Assembly (NCBI GenBank): GCA_003024785.1
Contig: PUQB01000726.1
Span: 1 to 64,000 of the forward strand
DNA from: Selaginella tamariscina
Taxonomy: Eukaryota; Streptophyta; Lycopodiopsida; Selaginellales; Selaginellaceae
Reading direction: 5' to 3'
DNA length: 64,000 nt
Shown here in pieces: positions 1-11,756 of the stretch; position 1 is the first letter of the stretch, and every line of letters starts with the position of its first letter. A model generated the notes under the pieces. It ran no database searches and was not told the origin of the DNA. It saw only the letters and a list, made by a program, of their open reading frames with translations. The translations under genes and the position numbers were made by a program.

Positions 1-222
1 ATTACATTATTAATAGAGTTGTATGATGTGGTTCTCATACTTCAACTTTGCAGGGCTTTAGCTTTATTTTACACGTCTCTAAAACTGCATGTCCACGCTC
101 ATTTTACTCCCACGCTCGCACACTTCCTCCCATGCACGAGATTATTAGGATATATTCAAAGATCATGGCAGTGCATGAAGCATTATATGCAATAGTGATG
201 AGCTCTCGGTTGACCATCAAAT
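1..222 (+). pseudogene. Relic of an SPL terminal exon and its 3' flank (unit 1)
   Basis: Bases 148-217 resemble the last coding exon of the SBP-box gene in this window (compare 54831-54898). Shared stretches include GGATATATTC, GCATTATATGCAATAGTGA and GGTTGACC. The following 3' flank, with the ATACAGTAATATACTGTAGA-like tract near 295-320, also matches the flank after the full genes (about 30690-30760). The same relic recurs near 33175-33480 and 57620-57990. It is therefore an older partial duplicate of the SPL 3' end that is part of the repeated unit. No SBP domain is attached. The window starts inside it. Confidence 0.5.
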
Positions 223-479
223 AGACTTTCTCTCACATACAGCTTTTTCCACATGAAACTATAAGACAATTTATAAACTTTAAAACTTAAATTATACAGT
301 AATATACTGTAGATACATAATGTAGGTAGATTATACATAATATACATAATTATACAAGTTACTGAAGTTAGGCTATTGACCATGCTCCAATCCTGTAAGG
401 GCCTAATCATTGAAAATCCAACTTAGAAAAAGGCTTGTTAGTGTGGATATACAAGTTATGAAGTTAGGTTATTAACCAT

Positions 480-3182
480 GCCTGCTCATGTATCAATGTC
501 GAAGGTTCCTTCTCGACAGGATCCACCTCCTATCAATTCATCAGCACATTCGTAGGCTCTCCTCACTCCTGTGCATTCATGGACTTCTGTATAGGGTTCT
601 TCCAATCTTGTACACTCGTCAACATCAGCACATGTTTTCCCTAATCTTGCCTTTTTTCATTACTTTGCTTTTATTCCATCCCCTAAGATCCTTCTTCTTT
701 TTCATTCACAATTCCCTCATTCTCCTTTCTACATTATCACCACTATTATGTATGAACTTGCCACTAATCCTGCTTCTTTTCATCTTTTTGCTTTTCAAGT
801 AACTTTTACGTCCTCTTTTACTTCTCTTGTATTTAACTTTCCTGTTTTTCAATCTCCTTCTCCTTCTCCTACTTCTTCCCTGCCATCCAAGTATTACTTT
901 TTTTAAGATGTTTTTTATAAGTATAAAGCTGCAGTTCTTCCTATTCATAGGTCCTATGACTGTCTCATCGATCTTGCAGAGGGGAAGACTCTACCGTTCA
1001 AACCGATTTATGCACTGTCACCTATAGAATTGGAGGTTCTTCGCTAGTACATCGAGGACAACTTGGCATCCAGCTTCATTTATCACTCAAAGTCCCCTGC
1101 AAGAGCACCTATCTTCTTTGTTAAGAAAAAAGATGGGAGTTTGCATTTGGTTGTGGACTACAGGGGTTTGAATTAAATCACTATCCGAAACCAGTACCCA
1201 TTGCCACTGATCTCGAAACTTCTCGATCGATTACAAGGAGCAAAGGTGTTCACGAAGACCGACTTATGAAGGGCCTACAATCTTGTACGGATTTGTCCAT
1301 GCGATGAGTGGAAGATTGCCTTTTGTACAAGGTATAGACACTTTGAATACATGGTGATGCCTTTGGAACTTACAAATGCCCCAGCCATGTTCCAACACAT
1401 GGTGAACGACATCTTTCATGACTTCTTGGACTAGTTTGTGGTGATCTACCTCGATGGCATCTTGATTTTCTCCAAGGACTAGGCAACACATGATAAGCAT
1501 GTACGACTAGTTGTACAGAAGCTTCATGAGCATGGCCTGTATGAAAAGTTGGATTTCAAAATGGCAAAGCAGATTCATTGTTTAGGTGCTCTTACCTTGC
1601 ATCGACCTCGGGAGATCCTACATATGACTGTCAAAAGTAAGTGTTGTTGGGTCCTAGTCGATTTCGGCTTGCGGCATTATAGGTTTATCAGCCTTCAGCA
1701 AATTCAACACTTCTACAGGGCATCCGTTTGCAATTGGCTACAAACGACTTAGCGAAGAATGTGTTCTCACACATTAGTCATGACATCGCAAGCTCCTCAT
1801 CCTCTAGTTCCCATACAGATTATAAGTTGTTTGCTATACATGACGAACTCCTATACCGGAAGGGTCTGTACATTCATGTTGGTGTTTACAAGACTCATGT
1901 GGTACATGATTGGCATGATACCCCGGCTACATGACATTTTAGTGTGGCCAAGACAGTTGAGTCGGTGACTCGCAACTATTGGTGGCCTAGGTTGCGAGGT
2001 TTTGTGGAAAATTTGTACGGAGTTGTGACACCTGTAATAGATTGAAGATGCATTGTCACGGGTCCTTTGGTCTTTTTCATCCCCTTTGCTCCTTGGAGAT
2101 CCATTTATATGGATTTCCTCACAAATCTTCCTCCTCGTGGATTTGATGCAGTTCTTGTGATAGTTGACCTTTTCACCAAACAGACTCATTTCTTGCCTTG
2201 TAACAAGACGGTTATAAGCTAGACAACTGTTGAGTTGGTGATCTGTGAAGTGTTCTGACATCGTGGTCTTCTTGAGAGCATTGTTCTAATCGAGACTCAC
2301 AATTCATGTTCAAATTTTGGTGAGAGCTTCTCCAAAATTTACAAGTTTAAGTGGATCTTCTTCAGGATATCATCCGCAAACAGATGGGCAGTCAGAACGC
2401 ACAATTCAAACCTTAGAACATATCTTCGCTGCTTCATCAATTACCAATAGGACAACGGGTTGGACCTTCTTCCTATGGTGGAGTTTGCTTATAACAACTC
2501 CGTTCACGCATTTACAGGCCAGACACCTTTTTTCGCTCTTATAGGTTAGCATCCACTTTTTAACTTTGCTCCTCCTGCTTCTCCTTTTTCAGCTTTTACA
2601 GTATAGGATCGTCTCTAGTATCTTTGTCAGGTATAGGATGATCTTTGAGTTCATGTTCAACAAGCACAAGAATGGTACAAGCGTCATGCTAATGCTCATC
2701 GTTAGCCGGCACTTGCATACAAGGTTGATGATCTCATGTGGCTTCTTCATCGGCATATCCACACAACATGCCTTCTTTTAAGTTGGATTTTCAACGATTG
2801 GCCCTTACAGGATTGTGGCTAAGGTCAATCTTGTAACTTTCTGACTAGAGTTACCATTTACTATGAAACTTCATTATGTGTTTCACACCTCTTTGTTAGA
2901 ACCGTATCATCCTTCTTCTCTTCTTGGTCGTGCTTCTCCCCCTCTCCTCTGTAGTCATTAACGATGAACTTAAGTATAAAGTTGCAGCCATCCTTGATTC
3001 TCCTCTTTCATCATTGCCAACTTCAATACTTGGTGAATTAGAAAGGTTATTTACTTACTGATCGTACTTGAGAACCTGCATCCAATTTACTCCATACTTC
3101 TTCCAAGGTTGCTGCCTTCCATCAATATTATCCTGCTAAATCAGGTCCTAGGACCCGTGGAACTCGTCCTTAGGGGAGGTAT
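480..3182 (+). pseudogene. Chromovirus A pol relic, copy 1 (RT - integrase - chromodomain)
   Basis: Ty3/gypsy polyprotein remnant. Reverse transcriptase lies at about 885-1560, with frames reading [52 protein letters not shown], and [11 protein letters not shown] where the family has YxDD. Integrase follows at about 1945-2560 (zinc motif CNRLK region, SGYHPQTDGQSERTIQTLE). A C-terminal chromodomain-like stretch lies at about 2965-3160 (YKVAAILDS, TWEPASNLLH-like with the Trp codon lost). The motif style is that of Tf1/sushi-like chromoviruses, which is family knowledge rather than a search result. Many stops and frameshifts are present, several as CAG to TAG or TGG to TAG/TGA. Upstream, 480-884 reads as a Pro/Ser-rich stretch that I cannot assign. 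The 5' LTR and gag are outside the window or lost. Confidence 0.82.
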
Positions 3183-3570
3183 TGTCATGACCCGATACAA
3201 AATACAAGATATGTTTATAGGATACAACATACAAATAAGATATGCTTATAGGATACAATATACAAATACATGATACAGGATACGAATACATGAATGCCTA
3301 TAGGAATATATAGGATATGCCTACAAGATATGCTTACAGGATAAGGGACATTATTTTTAGCTCATGCCTAAATTAACTCTTGGAGTATCATTTTTAGCTT
3401 ATGCCTAGATTAGCTCTTGGAGTTGTGAGTATAAAAGCTCCGACCTAATTATTGTACAATCAGTTACTATCAACACCAGTCATTTTACAATCATTCTTGT
3501 CTTATTCCTTACTCTTGCTTTGCTCTTGAGTCACCTTGTTCTCATCCTGCTCTTAGGTCGTGGCTTGACA
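3183..3570 (+). repeat. 3' LTR of chromovirus A, copy 1
   Basis: The LTR begins TGTCATGACCCGATAC and ends GGTCGTGGCTTGACA, the TG...CA form. It is directly preceded by the purine tract AGGGGAGGTAT, which serves as the polypurine tract. An internal run of GGATAC/ATGCTTATAGGATA-type short repeats is visible at 3210-3340. A TATAAAAG box lies near 3431 and would drive plus-strand transcription. The sister LTR is at 36136-36510. After 3570 the sequence switches at once to gypsy B2. Confidence 0.8.
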
Positions 3571-3660
3571 CTTGAGTGCATCCATTCGACTTTTTATTTT
3601 TGCTGGAATATCACTATTTCTTCGTAATTAATGAACTTATTTCCTCTTTGCTACTAGGTC
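3571..3660 (-). mobile_element. Gypsy B2 fragment, pol, between A and B1
   Basis: This stretch aligns by eye with the minus-strand pol of B1 (compare 7670-7760: the shared TTGAGTGCATCCATTCGAC and the CTTTGCTACxAGG part). It belongs to an older B-type element (B2) into which both A and B1 inserted. Its last five bases, AGGTC (3656-3660), are the target duplication of B1. The partner AGGTC is at 26663-26667. Confidence 0.75.
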
Positions 3661-3859
3661 TGTCAGAGTTTTTACCTGGTGCCACAAAGGCGGCTCACCA
3701 GGTGCAACCCTAGAATCCACTCTTTGGAAACCCCACGGAATCTGGTAAAGTAACCTGTATTAGGAACCCAACCCTTAAGAACTTAAGCCCCTAGCTAACC
3801 AAGTCCACGAACAAGGCTCACCTTGTGAATCAAGACACACAGACTAGTCGAGCTATAGG

Positions 3860-4030
3860 TGTCACAACCTTTCCCTCTCCCCTTATGCCAACTAGGCAAA
3901 GGGCCATTGGTGTTTATGAGAGGACCCCTGGTCATGATGACCCAGGTCTGCTTGGGTCTTTTTGCCCACATATCCACATATCCCACAATCTTTACCCAGG
4001 TAGTCAACTCACCAGGTTAGAACTATGACA
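3860..4030 (-). repeat. TRIM left outer LTR (3' LTR)
   Basis: 171 bp, TGTCACAACC to CTATGACA on the plus strand. It is nearly identical over most of its length to 5004-5169. Recognisable words are ACTAGGCAAAGGGCC, GGTGTTTATGAGAGG and CAACTCACCAGGTTAGAA. Confidence 0.78.
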
Positions 4031-5003
4031 CTCTCCACCCATTTGAGAAAGTGGATGCCCTCATCCACAGACTTCAAGGGGTTGCTACTATGCCTTTCCC
4101 TCCCCTTATGCCAACTAGGCAAAGGGCCAATTGGTGTTTATGAGAGGGCCCTAGTCATGATGACCCAGGTCTGCTTGGGTATTTTTGCCCACATATCCCA
4201 CATATCCCACAATCTTTACCCAGGTAGTCAACTCACCAGGTTAGTCTACTTGGGTCTTTTTGCCCACATATCCCACACATCTTTACCTAGGTAAGTCAAC
4301 TCACCAGGTTAGAACTATGACCACTCTCCACCCATTTGAGAAAGTGGATGCCCTCATCCCAGACTTCAAGGGGTTGCTACTATGCCTTCCTCCAGAAGGT
4401 GCAGCCAGAGGCGTTTCTACTCATGCCCTTCCCTCTAGAAGGTGCAGCCAGAGGCGTGAGTAAAACAGAGGCGTTTCTAAGGGGTTGCTAACTATGCCTT
4501 TCCCTCTCCCCTTATGCCCACTAGGCAAAGGGCCAATTGGTGTTATGAGAGGGCCCCTATCATGATGACCCAGGTCTGCTTGGGTATTTTGCCCACATAT
4601 CCCACATATCCCACAATCTTAACCCAGGTAGTCCACTCACCAGGTTAGAACTATGACACTCTCCACCCATTTGAGAAAGTAGATGCCCTCATCCACAGAC
4701 TTCAAGGGCTCTACTATGCCTTCCTCCAGAAGGTGCAGCCAGAGGCGTTTCTACTCATGCCCTTCCTCTAGAAGGTGCATCCAGAGGCGTTTCTACTCAC
4801 GCTTAGCTCTACTTACGCTTGACTCGTAACCCAGCCCGCAAGCTGTACTCGCATCACAATGTTGGGCCAGAGGCGATCACAGAGCCGCTTGGCTGTACAC
4901 ATGTATTGAGGGGTTTAGTTAGGCAAGGTACCTTAGTGGCTTGAGCTTTACTCAAAGTTCATCCCCTGATGAGAATCAAACCTGGGACCGCTCCGATACC
5001 AAA

Positions 5004-5169
5004 TGTCACAACCTTTCCCTCTCCCTTATGCCAACTAGGCAAAGGGCAATTGGTGTTTATGAGAGGGCCCTGGTCATGATAACCCAGGTCTGCTTGAGTC
5101 TTTTGCCCAATATCCCACATATCCCCATCTTTACCCAGGTAGTCAACTCACCAGGTTAGAACTATGACA
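5004..5169 (-). repeat. TRIM right outer LTR (5' LTR) beside the PBS
   Basis: 166 bp with the same termini as the left copy. The tRNA-Met-type primer site (complement TGGTATCGGAGC) abuts it on the left, which makes this the 5' LTR of a minus-strand element. Confidence 0.78.
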
Positions 5170-6199
5170 ATAGGTATCTTTCCTAGCTTGGTGTGTTGAG
5201 GCGGCCGGAGCAAAGACTTCAACCAGTAGTTTTGCGGAACGTGAACTCAGGCAAGGCCTTTTGAGCTTGCGAGTAGGTTTTCGGGCCAAGGAATTTGACT
5301 AACTCCTTGGAAGTAATGTACCCCTATCACAAGGTGAGATCCTGCCAATGATAAGGTAGTCTAACCCAAAGGTGGGACGTTACTCTTGTCGTGTGAAAGT
5401 TTGGCGGCACAACAGAGAGTTGCGCCTTGACGACACAGCTTAGCTTGCACCAATAGGAGGTTAACGAGCTCTCTTTTGAACCCATGAAGCCTCACTACAT
5501 ATACTCTACATTAATTATGTGATAGAGCCCCCTCCCCCCATGTTTTCCTAAATGAGTAAGTGGGTTGGCATGGAAATGCCAGCCCTTAGTGAAAATGGGG
5601 TTTAGGGCGTGGGATTAGGTCAACCCTAGGGGTGTCCCTAACCCATTTTTGACAAGCTATACTTTTAACGGAAAACCTACTTTTTGAACGTTAAACCGGG
5701 GAGAGTTTTATAAAAAGTAAGTACTACCTTCGCTTAAAGTTTCTTGAGGTACCTAGTGACAGTCAATCGGACTACCCCTAAACACTTAAGTGCACTAATC
5801 AGGGTTGTTTCTCACTACAATTAGGGTTCATCACACAACTCGGTAGGTAACAACAATCAAACCCCAAAGTAAAGGGTCGAGTCATAGTAAAAACTATGGC
5901 ACACTCCCCGCCTTTGAAAATGTCAATGTCCGTCAACGTCTAACTCCAAGACTAGACTAGGTTAGGAAAAATTAACTGAAAACTAATGCTAATCACTCTA
6001 TGCGGAGTCAGCAAAAAGTTCACAAGTTTTATTACCCCCTTGCATTACGCAAATCCAAGTACTTCAGAACCGTCGTTCACTAAGCAACAATTCAGCTGCC
6101 GGAGGCACCACCTGTGACAAGAAGTCACTTGGAGACCTTTTGCACGTCTGCAAAGTCTGTCACCCGATACAGACAACAAGTTAGTTAATTTCTTTAAGT

Positions 6200-9100
6200 T
6201 AACTAAATTTTACATTGGAGGCCTCTAGTTAAGGTTGTTTGTTGGCCCCTAGGTTAAAAAGAAATAAGTTCACTTTATTTCTCATCATCATTACCAACAG
6301 TTTGAGACCTCGCCTCAAACTCATTCACTACCTCCATCGCGTTATGTAAATTCTCCAATGGTTTCCATGTCGACTCACATGCCGGGTAACCCTTTTACTT
6401 AACAAGATATTCTCGTTTAAGTTTTCACAACCCTCGACGTTTAATATCCTTTGCATCCAAAATCGACTCAACTTCGAACTCCTTTGTATCATTGACTAGC
6501 TCAGGAAGCAAACGTAAGTTTTTATATCTTTACGGATGTTTCTCATCCTTGTGAAATGGCTTGAGGAAATTGACATGAAACACATTGTGTATTGCTCCCA
6601 ACTCCAAAGGAAGATCTAACCCATAAGCCACTTTTCCTACTTGCTTCACCACCTCATATGGACCTATGTAGTGCGATAGAAACTTCCTTGAAAGAGTCAT
6701 TGGAACCTTCAGGTTTTTGGTACTCAACAATACCATATCGCCAACCTCATACACTACATCCTGCCAATGTTTATCGTACTGCTGACGATACCTTTCTTAT
6801 GTTGCAACCATCGCTTGACGAGTAGCTTCCCATGTTCAATACAACTGTTCAGTGAACTCTACTACAGATGGAACTCGATTGACATCATCTTTTGGTAACA
6901 CTGTACTTTAAGGAATACCACCCTTATTCCCAGTTAACACTTCCATTGGGCTACATCCAATCACAATGTGTGTCGAGTTATTGTAACATATCTCAGCCAT
7001 ATCCAAGTGTTCAGCTCAATCAAGTTGATCATCTTGAACAAAGCATCTGAGATAATCTCGACTTGTTGGTTCACTCTCTCCGTTTGACCATCAGTTTGCG
7101 GATGGTAAGCTATACTGAACTTCAGCATTGTGCCAAACTGCTTAAACAACGTTCCCCAAAATTTGCCCGTAAATCGAGGATCCTGATCTGAAATTATCGT
7201 TTCTGGTAGCTCGCGTACTCTTACGACTTCGTGGAAGAATAACTTTGCTGCTTGAATTGCATTCACTTTCTTTATAATTGGAATGAAATGAATAACCTTT
7301 GAAAATCGATCAACCACCACCATGAGTGCATTAAAACCACAAGATTTTGACAATCCCATGATAAAATCCAAAGTAACACTTTGAAAGAATCGGTAGACAC
7401 TACAACTTCCCAGCTCATTTTTGCGACCGATTCTTCACTTGTTAACATGTTGGGCATGTCTTAACATATTTGGCAACATCGTCTATCATACCCAGCCAAT
7501 AGAATCCTTGTTTTAATAAAGCCAATGTCTTATGCTTTCCACCATTTCCTGCCAAAGGAACATCTTGATGCTTTCTTAACAGCCTCTCCCTCCATGTCCC
7601 TTTTGGAACATAGAGTCCCTTTTCTTTATAATAAAGAACTTCATTCCGTACAACAAAGTGCGCCCGTTTGAGTGCATCCATTCGACTTTTTATTTCTGCT
7701 GAAACATTACCATCTTTTCGTAACTGATGAACTTGTTTCCTCTTTGCTACCAAGTTTAGAGCCTCCTTAGCAAATTTGTCTTGAGGATACACTGTCACAA
7801 ATTCATTCACCAAAGTTGACATGGGTGCTGACATAAACGAAGATGACCCTTCCTACTGAGTACATCAACTATCACATTGTCCTTTCCCGCTTTATGTCTG
7901 ATTTTATGCTGAAATTGTGCCAACTTCTGTTACCATCTAGCATACTTTGGTGATAGCTTCGGCTGCGTTTCAAAATACTTAGAGTTACATTATCTGTCCA
8001 AACCACAGTGCCAAGACTTGAAAGATAATGATGCCAATACTCCAAGGAAGCAACAATAGCATACATCTCCTTTTGTGAGTAGCCATCGAGTTTGCGGGCA
8101 TCTAACTTTTCGAGAAAAAGAACACTGGATGTCCTTTCTGTTGTAATACACCACCAATTACAAAGTCGAAAGTATCACACTCCACCTCAAAGGATCTTCA
8201 AAGATGGACAATTGCAAAACTGGCTAAGAGAAATAGCTTCTTTGAGTTTGACAAATGCCGTTGGCACTCTAGAGTCCAATGCCACAGAATGTTTTCATGA
8301 GATTTGTCAATGGTCACTATCTCCAAGTAACCTTTTGAATCTTCAGTAATACCCTGTCAGACCAAGAAATGATCTAACTTCATGCACGTCTTTTAAAGTC
8401 ATCCACTCGGTAATAGCTTGAATTTTCTTTGGATCCATGACAACCTCCCACCTGAGATCAAGTGTCCCAAGAAATCTATCTTGGTTTGACCAAATGCGCA
8501 CTTGCTTTCTTTAGCATACAACTGGTTCTCTCTCAACCTCTGAAACATTTTTCTAAGTGTTCCACATGTTCTCAATTGTCGAACTGAAAACCAGAATGTC
8601 ATCAATATACACCACTACGAACTCGTTTAGATAGTCTCTAAACACATCATCCATCATTGTGCAAAAAGTTGTTAGCATTGCACAATCGAATGGCAAGACT
8701 AGAAACTCAAATGATCCATAACGTTCGAAAAGAGGTCTTCTTAATGTCATTCTCTGCTACTCAAATCTATAGTACCCAGACCTCAAGTCTATTCTTGAAA
8801 AATACTTTGCTTTCGATAATATATCAAATAAGTCGTCCACTCATGGAAAAGGACACTTATTTTGATAGTTATCGCATTCACACTTGATAATCCACACACA
8901 TTCGCATTGTACCATTCTTTTTCATTATAAACAAGATCGGTGCACCATACAGCGATCGACTAGGTCAAATGTGTCCTCGACCAATCAATTCTATCAGCTA
9001 TCTCTTCAATTCTACTAATTCTGAGGATCAACTGATATGGGGCTCTTGCCGGTGGAGATGAACCTGGCAAAATCTCTATCATGTGGTCCACAGCTCGATG

Positions 9101-9660
9101 TGGAGGTAACTCGGGCGGCAAATCTTTTGATAACACGTCCTTAAACATGTTCAAGACTTCCAAAATAGGTTCGGAAATAGATTCCTAACCATCTCCTATT
9201 TTGACTCCAACAGTATCTAAAACCATTGCAAGAAATGCACGTTCCTGATGTTTAACCGCCTTACAACTGAGTTAAGGTAAGAAACAGGATTCCAATCCTT
9301 ATCAGTTAGCATTTCTATTTTGAGCGTTGTTTTTCTAATGTCCTCTTTATCAGTTATAAGCGTGATTCGATTATCTCCAGAACCTCTCATTTCGACTACA
9401 TTTTATGGAACCATTCTATACCCAAAACAAAATCAAACCCTCGTATCAAGACAACTAAGTCTAACTTAGCCTTCCAACTTTTTGATTGGATAGGAACTGC
9501 CCTTGCTATATTATTAGTATTTTGAGAACCTTTACCAAAATTGATCTTTATTTCACACATCTTTATTACATCCAAATTCAATTGACGAGCTAAACTAGTC
9601 GATATGAAGTTGTATTTTGCTCCAGTATCAATTATCATTCAGACTCAGTCCCCTCGTATC
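6200..9660 (-). pseudogene. B1 copy 1 pol (protease, RT, RNase H, integrase, chromodomain)
   Basis: Reading right to left: aspartic protease at about 9638-9396 with IIDTGAKYNFIS (catalytic DTG kept). RT at about 9100-8400 ([36 protein letters not shown]). RNase H at about 8350-7870 (MYAIVASLEYW, WTDN). Integrase zinc region at 7600-7442 (GFYWLGM, CPTC). Integrase core at 7371-6961 (VVVDRFSKVIHFIP, YHPQTDGQTERVNQQ). The integrase C-terminus at 6754-6530 reads GPYEVV and HNVFHVNFLKPF. A chromodomain-like tail lies at about 6480-6280 (FEVESILDA, KGYPACESTWKPLENL). This is a plant chromovirus pol. Frames change repeatedly, so it is not translatable as given. Confidence 0.87.
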
Positions 9661-10952
9661 CTTCATGTCAAATATAGCAAAGGGTCAATTTGTCTTAAAT
9701 AGTAAATAAGGCAGGTTGTGTTTGACACAACATTACCTTTTTTAACTCATCTTCCGGATCTTTAAGCGTTTCTCTGGTTCAGCAACTTCCTCTTCTACCA
9801 TAGCCTTGAAATGACCCAATTGTTGTGAGTGTGCTCGACATTGTCAAGCGACATGACCAGGCTTATTACAATTATCATGTTAGAACCCCACATGTAGATT
9901 GCGAGGGAGCAGACTTTGGAGCTGAGCCCTTGGCCTGCTGAGGTGTGGTAACGCTAACAATTTCCGAGATCCAATGGGTCTTGATGTATCCGAAAACTTA
10001 TAACTACCGACAAAGGACTTGCACTTCAATTCAATGGTGACTGAATTTGGTCGTCTATCAAAACTTTTGAACCCAGACTTTAGAGGAAAACTCCTCGGTT
10101 TAGGTTTTGCTTCCTCCCCTTTATACAAGTCTTCTAACGACATGCCATAAGCACACCTTTAAGCTGCCTCTTGACATTCCCGATAGCTTGTTGGATTGTA
10201 CCTTAGGATTTCTTTTGTGTCTTCTCATTCAAGCTAGCCATGAAGTAACTTCGAGCTTCATCATCACTTATATTTAGCACCAATCATTGTACACTTTCGA
10301 ATCGATAAACGTGTCCATTGGACTTTCCCGAACTCCCTGTTGACAAAGTGCCAAGTCAGCATGCAATCAGGTCATCCGGCATATACTACTTTTGATCTTC
10401 TTTTCATGTGTTTCCAATTGTTCTAATATCCACGTTCACCTTCAACAATCTGCCACCAAGTCTTAGCTTCTCCTTTAAGAAACTGCTTGGCACATGCAAC
10501 ATTTTCTGTCTTTCTCACGGAAGTAGCCTCGAAATAGCTTTCCATATCATACAACCAATCATCCAAAACCTTGTAATCCTTTGAATACATAAAATCCAAA
10601 GGCTTTACTGGTTGAATTTACAGGGGCCTCCACCACTTACTTCCGTCGAAGAATCTGATTTAGAGGAACCTGACTCTGAGTCATACTTCTTTTTTTTTTT
10701 TTCCATGTATTTAGTTACAGAATATCTGGCACTGCAGTATCGTCGAAATCTGAACAAGAACATTATCGATTGGTCGTTCAACCCCAAAACTTCCCCTTGA
10801 AGTTCGTTTAGGGCATCCATCATTATTTCTCGCCAACTAGGTCATTGTCTAACTCTAAAGGGTTGACTTGGATCAGCCTCATCCATCTCCTCATTTTGAG
10901 CCTTTACGACAATCCTCTCTGCCTCAGGCTCTAGTTGCTTTCTTTTACTCAT
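9661..10952 (-). pseudogene. B1 copy 1 gag
   Basis: The start is taken at the ATG complementary to 10950-10952 (MSKRKQLEPEAERIVV), where all three B1 copies share a start. Downstream, frames show WREIMMDALNELQGEVLGLND, an acidic Ser/Lys stretch, a gag-core remnant and MSLEDLYKGEEAKPKPRSF (10143 leftward). A CCHC-like core CNKPGHVA.QC lies at about 9880-9840, with the first cysteine not visible. Gag would form the particle and bind RNA. There are several frameshifts. The region 9661-9780 links gag to protease. Confidence 0.75.
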
Positions 10953-11259
10953 TGTATTGAACCCTAGTTTCAACACTCGGAGAATATGCTTGGAATATTC
11001 CCAATATGAAGTTGGAAACACCCTGCACATGTTGTACACCACACACTTGGCTTGAACTAGCATAAGACTTTCGGACATACCTAGAATCTCACGCTGACTC
11101 ACTGAGCAAGTGTTCCCGAAGTTGATAATTCACAGGATCAAACTCTCTGCGCAGACAGACATGTTAACCAAAAGCGATAGAGTAGATCAGGAATTTAGAG
11201 TTATTTAAACACTGAAACACCCTATGACTTAAGGCAATCCTACTGACCATAGAGAATTT

Positions 11260-11272
11260 GCTCCGATACCAA
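11260..11272 (-). other. Primer binding site of B1 copy 1
   Basis: The complement reads TTGGTATCGGAGC, very close to the plant tRNA-Met primer site (TGGTATCAGAGC). It directly follows the 5' LTR end CTTTGACA / CTCTGACA on the minus strand. The same site is at 42555-42567 and 62049-62061. Confidence 0.8.
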
Positions 11273-11286
11273 TTGTCAAAGTTTTA

Positions 11287-11310
11287 TGCAAGTGTAACTA
11301 AATGGGCATG
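11287..11310 (+). repeat. Left terminal inverted repeat of the 14.4-kb element
   Basis: It pairs with 25695-25720 with two single-base gaps and one mismatch. The outermost four bases of both ends are TGCA. It is preceded by the TTTTA duplication at 11282-11286. Confidence 0.78.
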
Positions 11311-11756
11311 GCTATAGTCCCATTTCCTAATAATTAGCAATTTTAGCTATTTAATTAGCATTTTCTAATATTAAAGGAATATTCTTTAGAATATTCTATT
11401 TTGTATTCTACCCTTTAATAAATTATAGCATTCATTGAACAAAAATTAATAACATTATAAAAGTAGAAGTATTAAATTATATAATATATTGCCTAATATA
11501 ACAATTAAGGAAGAGCATAAGAGGTACATTATATAAATATTGATGTTGTTATTAAAATATTAATATTTAAATATAACATTATTAATTAAAAATTTGTAGT
11601 AGTAATATATATATATAAAATCCTATAATAATATAGTCAATCTTCCATATCATTTTTTAAATTTATATAGTTAAGTAACAATTTGGTACTATTATTAAAG
11701 AGTTTATAATAATTATGAATATTAAATATATGATATTTTATAATTTTGTAATTGCT
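11311..11756. other. AT-rich left end of the element, no gene seen
   Basis: Very AT-rich sequence with repeated GAATATTC-type words, like the right end (25500-25690). No open frame or RNA gene is recognised. It may hold subterminal transposase sites and the 3' end of the transposase-like gene. Confidence 0.5.

Larger units (their letters stand above)
3860..5169 (-). mobile_element. TRIM: miniature LTR element with tandem extra LTRs
   Basis: The outer LTRs are 3860-4030 and 5004-5169, each starting TGTCACAACC and ending CTATGACA. The flanking duplication ATAGG is at 3855-3859 and 5170-5174. The primer site lies just left of the right LTR (4988-5003, complement TTTGGTATCGGAGCGG), matching the tRNA-Met type. 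The PPT lies right of the left LTR (complement GGGTGGAGAG). This fixes the orientation as minus. There is no coding capacity. Two additional LTR-like copies (about 4091-4318 and 4496-4656) alternate with shortened internal segments, giving LTR-int-LTR-int-LTR-int-LTR, as expected from unequal recombination between copies. The sister site at about 36797 (CTACAGGTATCG) is empty, so the insertion followed duplication of the unit. Confidence 0.82.
3661..5901 (-). repeat. 3' LTR of B1 copy 1, interrupted by a TRIM
   Basis: On the minus strand the LTR runs from TGCCATAG... (5901 side) to ...CTCTGACA (3661 side). Without the 1310-bp insert at 3860-5169 and its duplicated 5 bp, it is about 0.93 kb, like the intact LTR at 36598-37520. 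The adjacent CACTCCCCGCC (5902-5912) is the complement of a purine-rich GGCGGGGAGTG tract, the expected PPT position. No coding sequence is seen. Confidence 0.85.
3661..11286 (-). mobile_element. Chromovirus B1, copy 1, main part (3' LTR to start of 5' LTR)
   Basis: Nearly complete Ty3/gypsy element on the minus strand. From right to left it has the start of the 5' LTR (11273-11286), PBS (11260-11272), gag, protease, RT, RNase H, integrase, chromodomain, PPT and 3' LTR (3661-5901). The rest of the 5' LTR continues at 25721-26662, because a 14.4-kb DNA element split it. B1 is bounded by AGGTC duplications at 3656-3660 and 26663-26667. Its 3' LTR carries a TRIM insertion. Sister copies are at 36598-43537 and, inverted, from 61084. 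Frameshifts and stops disable the coding part. Confidence 0.88.

Noticed and set aside
3860-5169. Satellite DNA
   Set aside because: The repeats are LTRs of a TRIM with TSD, PBS and PPT in the right places.
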